21,499 nucleotides of DNA from Flavobacteriaceae bacterium (GTDB taxonomy: Bacteria > Bacteroidota > Bacteroidia > Flavobacteriales > Flavobacteriaceae). The DNA lies in NCBI GenBank assembly GCA_030618945.1, contig JAUXCI010000007.1, positions 1 to 21,499 of the forward strand, written 5' to 3'. Made by a program: the position numbers and the translations under genes. Below the pieces are notes generated by a model, which saw only the letters and a program-made list of their open reading frames with translations, was not told where the DNA came from and searched no databases. Positions 16,272-21,499 of this stretch are shown here, piece by piece (position 1 is the first letter of the stretch; every line of letters begins with the position of its first letter).

Positions 16272-17477
16272 ATGACTATAGGAGCAAAAAATACTAAAAC
16301 CCTGGCTGATGCCTATCTGGAAAAAAGAATTGGCCACTCGAGCCTTGTTCTTAAAAATTCCTTTATTAAATCTGCCGCTTTTGAAGGTATGAATGATGAT
16401 GGTATCCCCAACCAAAAACTCATTGATCATCATGTAGAACTTGCCAAAGGAGGTGTGGGTTTAACTACTGTTTCTTATGGTGCGGTTTCAGCAGAAGCCA
16501 GAACCTTTTCTGATCAAATGTATATCAACGATCATAGCCTTAAGTCATTAGAGGAACTAGCTGATAAAGTTCATCTTGCGGGAGGGAAAGCATCTATGCA
16601 ACTTACTCATTGCGGCTATTTTTCTAAAAATAAAAAAATAAAAAAATTGCTTGCCCCAAGCAAGCTGTTCAATGCTTATGGCTCACTTTCGGGGCTCATG
16701 TTTTCTAAGCCCATGACAAAAAGTGACATGAAGAAAGTTGCGTTGGACTTTGCTAATAGCGCCCAACGGTTGAAATCAATAGGCTTTGATGCTGTAGAAA
16801 TTCATATGGGGCATGGGTATTTATTAAGTCAGTTTCTTAGCCCTTTAACCAACAAAAGAAAAGATGCCTACGGAGGGAGTATTGAAAACAGAAGCCGCTT
16901 CCCTTTGGAGGTATTGAAAGAAGTTATTGCCGCATTGGGAACAAAATTTACTGTATTGGTAAAACTAAACCTAAGTGACGGCCTTAAAGGAGGTTTTTCT
17001 ATAGAAGACTGCATTTATGTTTCTAAAATGCTTGAACAAATGGGCTGTGCGGCAATTGTACTCAGCGGTGGTTTTACCAGTAAAACTCCTTTTTATCTGA
17101 TGAGGGGTGAAATTCCTTTAAAAGGAATGATTAAAAATGGGACTTCAATTGCTGAAAAAATAACAATGGCTTTATTCGGGCCCATGATTGTCAAAAAATA
17201 TAGCTACAGCTCAAACTTTTTTTTAGCCCAAGCCATTAAGGTCAGGCAACAAGTCAAACTTGATTTGGTATATCTTGGTGGCGCTGACTCAAAACTAGCT
17301 ATGGAAGAAATTCTCAAGGCCGGATTCAATTTCATTGCGCTTGCAAGACCCTTGATCCATGACCCTTACTTTATAAAAAAACTTGGAGAGGGCGAAATAG
17401 AAAAGTCGCTTTGTAACCATTGTAATGAATGCATCGTTGAAATGGATAGGGGTGGTGTAAAATGTGTTCTGGATTGA
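16272..17477 (+). CDS. Old Yellow Enzyme family NADH:flavin oxidoreductase
   Basis: FMN-dependent TIM-barrel reductase, 401 residues, expected to reduce activated C=C bonds of enones. Barrel landmarks are KSAAFEGM near the start, MQLTHCGYFS (109-118), the active-site pair His178/His181 in EIHMGHGYLLSQFLSP, and DAYGGSIENRSRFPLEV (198-214), a nearly universal OYE block. VKLNLSDGLKGG and YLGGADS follow, and FNFIALARPLIHDP binds the FMN phosphate. The tail has four cysteines, C381-x2-C384-x2-C387-x10-C398, in the place where dienoyl-CoA-reductase-type members carry an iron-sulfur motif; the spacing differs from the classical one. The second domain of those large enzymes is absent. The gene lies 46 bases after the secreted protein gene. 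Substrate unknown. Confidence 0.87.
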   Translation: MTIGAKNTKTLADAYLEKRIGHSSLVLKNSFIKSAAFEGMNDDGIPNQKLIDHHVELAKGGVGLTTVSYGAVSAEARTFSDQMYINDHSLKSLEELADKVHLAGGKASMQLTHCGYFSKNKKIKKLLAPSKLFNAYGSLSGLMFSKPMTKSDMKKVALDFANSAQRLKSIGFDAVEIHMGHGYLLSQFLSPLTNKRKDAYGGSIENRSRFPLEVLKEVIAALGTKFTVLVKLNLSDGLKGGFSIEDCIYVSKMLEQMGCAAIVLSGGFTSKTPFYLMRGEIPLKGMIKNGTSIAEKITMALFGPMIVKKYSYSSNFFLAQAIKVRQQVKLDLVYLGGADSKLAMEEILKAGFNFIALARPLIHDPYFIKKLGEGEIEKSLCNHCNECIVEMDRGGVKCVLD

Positions 17478-17549
17478 TGCGCTACTCTTTAAATGACATT
17501 ATTTTGTAAATTAGTTTTTGATTTTGATCGGTTTTTAAATATTAATATT

Positions 17550-17679
17550 ATGGCTTATAGTGAATATTTGGTTGACAGGGTGCGCCAAAGGCTTGTCAAC
17601 ACGGGAAGTATTGTTGAAAAAGTCAGGAAGTCACCCAACGGACTTTACTGGTCGGGTTATGAGGGGCTTTGAAAACTAA
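17550..17679 (+). pseudogene. tfoX (TfoX/Sxy N-terminal domain) remnant with internal deletion and frameshift
   Basis: The ATG at 17550 opens a 40-codon frame whose first 24 residues, MAYSEYLVDRVRQRLVNTGS then IVEK, are a typical TfoX_N start (relatives read MAYSEELAERVR...GVTEKKMFGG). After about 17621 the match is lost in this frame, but the +1 frame encodes HPTDFTGRVMRGF (about 17632-17670), the conserved later TfoX_N block (RPMDFTGRPMRGFVYV), then stops at 17679. About 50 residues between the two blocks, including the KMFGGL motif, are missing. This fits one deletion that also shifted the frame. The first frame stops at 17672, overlapping the TTG start of the HAD gene. TfoX regulates competence in gammaproteobacteria; the role of short TfoX_N proteins in this phylum is unclear. 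Confidence 0.7.
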
Positions 17680-18328
17680 AGAAAACCATAATACAAGTCC
17701 TGATGCGTTAATATTCGATATGGATGGTACCCTCTGGGATGCGGTTGAAACCTATACTCTAGCCTGGAACCTCTATTTTGAAAGGCATCAAATAGACAAA
17801 CAACTTAAAAAAATTGACCTGGATGCGCTAATGGGTCTTGAAGAAAGCAAATTCTTAGAAAAAGTACTACCTGATTTTTCTCCAAATGAAAGATCAATTG
17901 GCTACGAGGAAATCGTAGAAATTCAATATGATCTTATTGACAAAATTGGAGGAAAAATGTATGATGGCGTACTTGACTATTTACCGAGACTAAATGAAAA
18001 ATACAGTTTGTTTATCGTTAGTAATTGTCCAAAATATACCATTAAACATTTTATAAAATTTGCCAAAATAGAAAAGCTAATAGTTGATTCTGTTTCGCAT
18101 GGCCAGAATTATAAATCTAAACATGAAAATATTCGTTTACTCATCGATAAACACGATTTAAAATCTCCGGTTTATATTGGCGATACCGCTTCTGACATGG
18201 ACCAGAGTGTCAAGGCTAAGCTTCCCTTTATTTTTATGAACTATGGATTTGGGCAATGTAACTCATACCATAAAAGTTTTGATTCATTTGCTGAATTTGC
18301 CAATTACTTTTTAGAAAAATCATTTTAA
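17669..18328 (+). CDS. HAD superfamily hydrolase (phosphoglycolate phosphatase-like)
   Basis: Cytosolic phosphatase of the haloacid dehalogenase superfamily, 219 residues. Motif I is FDMDGTLWD (nucleophile Asp17, acid/base Asp19), followed by an alpha-helical C1 cap (about 25-95), motif II IVSNC (Ser118), motif III Lys149 in NYKSKH, and motif IV GDTASDMD (171-178). This is the Gph/PGMB-like subgroup; the small phosphorylated substrate cannot be told. The start appears to be TTG at 17669: an in-frame TGA lies at 17660-17662 and no ATG occurs before motif I except the one inside it. The TTG shares bases with the TGA that ends the tfoX remnant (TTGA), so translation may once have been coupled to tfoX. 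A short hairpin with a T run follows at 18374. Confidence 0.85.
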   Translation: MKTKENHNTSPDALIFDMDGTLWDAVETYTLAWNLYFERHQIDKQLKKIDLDALMGLEESKFLEKVLPDFSPNERSIGYEEIVEIQYDLIDKIGGKMYDGVLDYLPRLNEKYSLFIVSNCPKYTIKHFIKFAKIEKLIVDSVSHGQNYKSKHENIRLLIDKHDLKSPVYIGDTASDMDQSVKAKLPFIFMNYGFGQCNSYHKSFDSFAEFANYFLEKSF

Positions 18329-18373
18329 CCAGCAAGTCAAGAATTTAAATATTTGATATCTTTAGCTTTTCAG

Positions 18374-18389
18374 AAACCTTGGGGTTTTT
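18374..18389 (+). terminator. Possible short terminator after the HAD gene
   Basis: AAACC (18374-18378), loop TTGG, GGTTT (18383-18387), running into a five-T stretch (18385-18389). The stem is only 5 bp, so the support is modest. It lies 46 bases after the HAD stop codon. Confidence 0.3.
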
Positions 18390-18421
18390 ACACCCTCTTA
18401 AAAGAACTAAATTTTTAAAAA

Positions 18422-18542
18422 ATGAACCGAGCCTATATTATTTTAATTGGTTTTGCCTAAAGCCCCTTATGACGAACCTAGCGGACATGCTCAGGTTTTA
18501 TTTGATGATGACTTTTACAAGTCCAAAACCCTTGAATTCTAA
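18422..18542 (+). pseudogene. Unidentified short coding fragment with an apparent frameshift
   Basis: An ATG at 18422 opens MNRAYIILIGFA and then stops (TAA 18458-18460). Another frame is open from 18447 to a TAA at 18540-18542 and encodes LPKAPYDEPSGHAQVLFDDD followed by FYKSKTLEF, which has the composition of real protein rather than noise. Joining the two with one base change near 18450-18455 gives a peptide of about 40 residues. I do not recognise the family. It ends 2 bases before the ATG of the GyrI-like gene. It may be the leftover of a larger gene or a small gene with a sequencing error; a chance reading is also possible. Confidence 0.3.
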
Positions 18543-18544
18543 TT

Positions 18545-19045
18545 ATGTTTAACAGAATTGAAAAACTACAAGAGAAAAAATTGCTTGGACAATCCCTTAA
18601 AATGTCTTTGCTTGAAAACCGGACTTTTGAGTTATGGAGTGGTTTTATGCCTCTTAGAAAGCAAGTCAATAACCAGATGGGAAATGATCTTTTCAGCATT
18701 CAGGTTTATGATCAGCATCTTAATTTTAAGGATTTTAATCCATCCACCACATTTACAAAATGGGCCGCTGTTGAGGTTTCCGATTTTAATAATATCCCAG
18801 AAACCTTGAATTCATATGTTTTACAAGGTGGTTTATACGCCATCTTTATTCACAAAGGGCCATCATCATCCTTTCCTAAAACCGCCCAATACATTTTTGG
18901 TCAATGGCTTCCTGCTTCTGATTATGAGTTGGACAATAGAGAACACTTTGAATTGATATCGGAAAACAGCAAGGCAAATGATCCTGCTTCAGAAGAAGAA
19001 GTATGGATTCCAATACGAGCAAAAACAAATAATTCACAACAATAA
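18545..19045 (+). CDS. GyrI-like / AraC effector-binding domain protein
   Basis: Single-domain small-molecule-binding protein of 166 residues (SHS2 fold, GyrI-like or AraC_E_bind family). Visible family features are the opening RIEKLQEKKLLGQSLKMSL, a helix with ELWSGFMPLRKQV, FSIQVYD, KWAAVEVSDF, and the strand-loop YVLQGGLYAIFIHKGP followed by FGQWLPASDYELDNREHFEL, with a closing EEVWIPI strand. Proteins of this kind bind hydrophobic or cationic ligands; the free-standing form lacks the DNA-binding domain of BmrR/Rob regulators, and some are thought to sequester or hydrolyse toxic compounds. No ligand can be inferred. The gene precedes the SDR/5-alpha-reductase pair by 17 bases and is probably cotranscribed with them. 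Confidence 0.82.
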   Translation: MFNRIEKLQEKKLLGQSLKMSLLENRTFELWSGFMPLRKQVNNQMGNDLFSIQVYDQHLNFKDFNPSTTFTKWAAVEVSDFNNIPETLNSYVLQGGLYAIFIHKGPSSSFPKTAQYIFGQWLPASDYELDNREHFELISENSKANDPASEEEVWIPIRAKTNNSQQ

Positions 19046-19062
19046 CAAGGACATTAAATTCA

Positions 19063-20034
19063 TTGAACCGCAATACATACATATCAGTCACTGGAGGTAC
19101 AGGTCATTTAGGAAGGAACCTCGTCGAGATGCTGTTGAAGCAAGGGAAGAAGGTCAAAGCCTTAAAAAGAAACTTAGAAATACCTTATCAACATCCAAAT
19201 TTAACCTGGGTACAAGGTGATTTATCCGATCTAATAAAATTGAAGTCCCTTCTCGACAACAGCGCTGCAGTTATCCATTGCGCCAGTGCCATTTCTTTAG
19301 GGGAACTTGATCAGGACTTCGTTTATGATGTTAATGTTACCGGTACGTCCAATTTGCTAGACGCTTGTTCAGAAAGATACATTAAATTCATATATATAAG
19401 TTCATCCACTGCGGTACAGGATTCTCTGGATGATGACCTTTTTGATGAAAACAGACCTTACAAATCGGATACTAAATTTTATTATGCATTTACCAAGGCC
19501 ATCGCCGAGCAACGCGTATTAAGTGCCGTTGATAAAAATAATCTTGATGCCTGTATCATCAGGCCAACGGCAATTATTGGACCCGCTGACCACCTCCCTT
19601 CCCGTTTTGGGCTTACTATACTTGATCTTTATAGAGCCAAGCTTCCATTTATCACAGATGGAGGTTATAATATGATCGATGTAAGGGATCTTTCTCAAAC
19701 GATAATAAATTGCATTTCAATGGGTAAAAAGGGTAGGATCTACCTCACTGGAGGGCAATACCTAAGCCTGAAGGAATTGGCTAAATTGGTCAATCCCACT
19801 AAAATTCCTTTGAGTATTCCCATTGATTTTCTGATTTTAATTTTGCCGCTAATTAACTTGTATGATAAACTATTCAAACTCAAATGGCCCCTAAGCAGAG
19901 AAAGTTTATATACCTTGAAGTTTTCACCTAAAAAAATGGATTTTTCTCGAGCAATCAAGGAATTACGGCATCAACCGAGACCGATTAAGAATACCATCGA
20001 GGAATTGATAATATGGTTTAATGAAAATAATTGA
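19063..20034 (+). CDS. Extended SDR: NAD(P)-dependent epimerase/dehydratase (3-beta-HSD-like)
   Basis: Soluble 323-residue short-chain dehydrogenase of the extended type. The nucleotide-binding TGGTGHLG is at residues 10-17, the conserved Asp-type contact in GDLSD at 52-56, YISSSTA carries the catalytic Ser, and YAFTK supplies Tyr141 and Lys145. The C-terminal part has YNMIDVRDLSQTIINCI and GRIYLTGGQYLSLKEL, typical of dihydroflavonol reductase and 3-beta-hydroxysteroid dehydrogenase-like members. It would oxidise or reduce a secondary alcohol or ketone. The start is TTG at 19063, directly ahead of the first beta-strand; no ATG is available. The last 14 bases overlap the 5-alpha-reductase-like gene, so the products probably act in sequence on one substrate. 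Confidence 0.82.
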   Translation: MNRNTYISVTGGTGHLGRNLVEMLLKQGKKVKALKRNLEIPYQHPNLTWVQGDLSDLIKLKSLLDNSAAVIHCASAISLGELDQDFVYDVNVTGTSNLLDACSERYIKFIYISSSTAVQDSLDDDLFDENRPYKSDTKFYYAFTKAIAEQRVLSAVDKNNLDACIIRPTAIIGPADHLPSRFGLTILDLYRAKLPFITDGGYNMIDVRDLSQTIINCISMGKKGRIYLTGGQYLSLKELAKLVNPTKIPLSIPIDFLILILPLINLYDKLFKLKWPLSRESLYTLKFSPKKMDFSRAIKELRHQPRPIKNTIEELIIWFNENN

Positions 20035-20785
20035 AATGACACTAGACACTTTTAACCTTATTTGTATCATCTGGGCAGTTGTGGGAGTCGCTTCTTTTAT
20101 CCTGCTACAATTTGTTACTGCCCCTTATGGAAGACACGTTAAAAAGGGTTGGGGGCCTCAAATTTCCAACAAACTAGGATGGATCATCATGGAGGCGCCT
20201 TCTTTGCTACTTCTTTTGTATTTTTATCTATCATCCGATCAATCTTTATATGCAAGTCTTTTGTCTTTTTTATGGATTTTTCATTATATCAACAGAACTT
20301 TTATTTATCCCTTTAGAATTAGAACACAAGGAAAAAAAATGCCTTTACTTATTGTAGGTTCGGCCATCATTTTTAATTGCATCAATGCCGGATTGAATGG
20401 CTATTTCCTTGCTAATTATGAAACTTATACCATTGCTTCTTTTAGTCATTGGCATTTCTATATCGGAATTTCAATGTTTATTATTGGTTTCTTAATTAAT
20501 CAAATAAGTGACAATATCCTGATCCATTTGAGAAAGCCGGGAGAAACAGGGTATAAAATTCCCAAAGGATTTCTGTTCAATTATATTTCATGCCCAAATC
20601 TTTTAGGGGAATTGATCCAATGGACGGGTTTCGCTATTATCGCCTGGAATTATCCAGCTGCGTCCTTTTTAATCTGGACCGCGGCTAACCTACTCCCAAG
20701 AGCAATGGATCATCATAAATGGTACAAAAATCATTTTGCAGCCTATCCCAAAAAACGCAGAATTATAGTTCCGGGAATCTGGTAA
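20021..20785 (+). CDS. Steroid 5-alpha-reductase-like membrane protein (3-oxo-5-alpha-steroid 4-dehydrogenase family)
   Basis: Integral membrane enzyme, 254 residues with about six or seven hydrophobic segments. Family features are APYGRHVKKGWGPQISNKLGWIIMEAPSL in pieces: YGRH (human enzyme: YGRH), then the helix WIIMEAPSLLL. FHYINRTFIYPFRIR (YxxRxxxYPFR-like) follows, then GYKIPKGFLFNYISCPN with the reductase Asn/Tyr residues, and the C-terminal HHKWYKNHFAAYPKKRRIIVPGIW region. The family reduces the double bond of 3-oxo-4-ene steroids or polyprenol-type enones using NADPH. The natural substrate in a bacterium is unknown. Two starts are possible: ATG 20021, overlapping the SDR gene by 14 bases, or ATG 20036, just after its stop. 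The inverted repeat at 20814 follows. Confidence 0.85.
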   Translation: MKIIEMTLDTFNLICIIWAVVGVASFILLQFVTAPYGRHVKKGWGPQISNKLGWIIMEAPSLLLLLYFYLSSDQSLYASLLSFLWIFHYINRTFIYPFRIRTQGKKMPLLIVGSAIIFNCINAGLNGYFLANYETYTIASFSHWHFYIGISMFIIGFLINQISDNILIHLRKPGETGYKIPKGFLFNYISCPNLLGELIQWTGFAIIAWNYPAASFLIWTAANLLPRAMDHHKWYKNHFAAYPKKRRIIVPGIW

Positions 20786-20813
20786 AATTGTATAATACCT
20801 TGTGAATTAGACG

Positions 20814-20839
20814 GTAATTTTTCATTTAAAAAAAATTAC
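20814..20839. repeat. Perfect 9-bp AT-rich inverted repeat after the 5-alpha-reductase gene
   Basis: GTAATTTTT (20814-20822), 8-base spacer, AAAAATTAC (20831-20839). It lies 28 bases after the stop codon, in a 271-base gap that otherwise holds no coding frame longer than 16 codons and no full consensus promoter. It could be a weak terminator or a protein-binding site; with so few G-C pairs it may also be chance. Confidence 0.35.
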
Positions 20840-21056
20840 TACCTTTAAGGGTGTCAAATGAATTTCGACTCTTTCGTTTTCCATTTGTTACTTTCCTTCC
20901 CAAATTGATTATTGATATCATTCTCCTTTTTGAAGGTTAAATGAGTCAATTGTACTATTTATTGGTCTAATGTTTAACATCTAAACTATAAGATTGAGGT
21001 ACTTTTATTGGAAGCAATTCAGATCATACTAATTAACAAATCTTAATATACAAATT

Positions 21057-21499
21057 ATGGAATCCAAAATTGAAGTTTTTACAGGTCAAATTCGTGGAGA
21101 AGTAATTCTTCCCGAAAGCGATAATTACAATGAATCAAGAAAAGTGTACAACGCAATGATTGATAAACGGCCAGGTATGATCATAAAATGTGTTGACGTG
21201 GCCGATGTCATTGCTTCCGTGAATTACGGTCGGGAAAACAATCTGTTGATAGCTGTAAGAGGAGGCGGGCACAATGGTGGAGGACTAGGAATTTGTGATG
21301 GAGGAATCGTTATTGACCTTTCTGCCATTAAATATATCAGAGTAGATACTTCCGATAATACTGTACGAGTAGGTGGAGGAAATTTATGGGGCGAAGTTGA
21401 TCACGCCACACATCCCTTTGGCCTTGCCGTTCCGGCTGGGATAATCTCTACTACAGGTGTAGGAGGGCTTACTTTAGGGGGTGGTGTAGGACATTTATC
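21057..21499 (+). CDS. FAD-binding oxidoreductase, berberine bridge enzyme-like (3' end outside window)
   Basis: First 147 residues of a flavoprotein of the PCMH/BBE group, running off the right edge. The FAD domain begins after about 40 residues: KCVDVADVIASVNYGRENN, IAVRGGGHNGGGLGICDGG, VIDLSAI, and PAGIISTTGVGGLTLGGGVG. His72 in GGGHN is the residue that carries FAD covalently in this family. The position where bicovalent members have a second attachment Cys (PAGxC) is Ile here (PAGII), so a single covalent link is expected. Members oxidise sugars, alkaloids or phenolic alcohols and pass electrons to oxygen or another acceptor; the substrate cannot be told without the C-terminal part. The ATG at 21057 is the first in frame. 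No signal peptide is visible. Confidence 0.85.
   Translation, partial: MESKIEVFTGQIRGEVILPESDNYNESRKVYNAMIDKRPGMIIKCVDVADVIASVNYGRENNLLIAVRGGGHNGGGLGICDGGIVIDLSAIKYIRVDTSDNTVRVGGGNLWGEVDHATHPFGLAVPAGIISTTGVGGLTLGGGVGHL

Noticed and set aside
20858..20908. 16-codon ORF in the gap before the FAD oxidase
   Set aside because: Too short, no recognisable start signal and no family likeness; expected by chance in AT-rich intergenic DNA.
1..21499. CRISPR array, tRNA or rRNA gene, insertion sequence, integrase, toxin-antitoxin or defence island
   Set aside because: I looked on both strands for spaced direct repeats, tRNA-like cloverleaf ends, transposase or recombinase motifs and known defence proteins and saw none.

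Overview
The window is about 21.5 kb of AT-rich DNA with ordinary bacterial gene density. It looks like a chromosomal segment from a Bacteroidota bacterium of the Flavobacteriia type, probably marine, but no genus can be assigned. The reasons are: a promoter matching the Bacteroidota consensus (TTG, about 20 bases, TAnnTTTG) before the acyl-CoA dehydrogenase; few Shine-Dalgarno sites; and typical family members, including a tandem pair of POT peptide transporters, an rnpA gene followed directly by an S41 protease, a DUF6909-like protein and a flavobacterial 'membrane or secreted protein'. There are no rRNA or tRNA genes, no insertion sequence, no CRISPR array and no phage module.

Left part (1-5100, + strand) is a peptide-use block. 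It holds the 3' end of a dipeptidyl peptidase IV gene, two adjacent but different POT transporters separated by a clear terminator, and a secreted thioredoxin-like protein. The peptidase would release dipeptides outside the inner membrane and the POT carriers would import them. The peptidase gene has an in-frame TAA 33 codons before its expected end.

Middle part (5179-14142). A GTG-started ABC-F ATPase (+) meets a DEDDy exonuclease (-) tail to tail with a 4-base overlap. The minus strand then reads rnpA, an S41 C-terminal processing protease, a DUF6909-like protein with nucleoside-phosphorylase-like motifs, purD and a GT28/MurG-like glycosyltransferase, with very tight joints between the first three. 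Between the exonuclease and the glycosyltransferase lies a decayed plus-strand piece of an OmpR/PhoB-type response regulator.

Right part (14192-21499, + strand). A glutaryl-CoA-dehydrogenase-like gene with a good promoter is followed by a secreted protein made of two similar halves, an Old Yellow Enzyme family reductase, a tfoX remnant, a HAD phosphatase, an unidentified frameshifted fragment, a GyrI-like ligand-binding protein, an extended SDR, a steroid 5-alpha-reductase-like membrane protein, and the start of a berberine-bridge-type FAD oxidase cut by the window edge. The SDR and 5-alpha-reductase overlap and probably act on the same lipid or isoprenoid substrate.

I see no convincing new multi-gene system. 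The points most worth a second look are the nonsense codon in the peptidase, three separate gene remnants (response regulator, tfoX, unknown), the DUF6909-like protein beside purD, the two-repeat secreted protein, and the overlapping steroid-type reductase pair.
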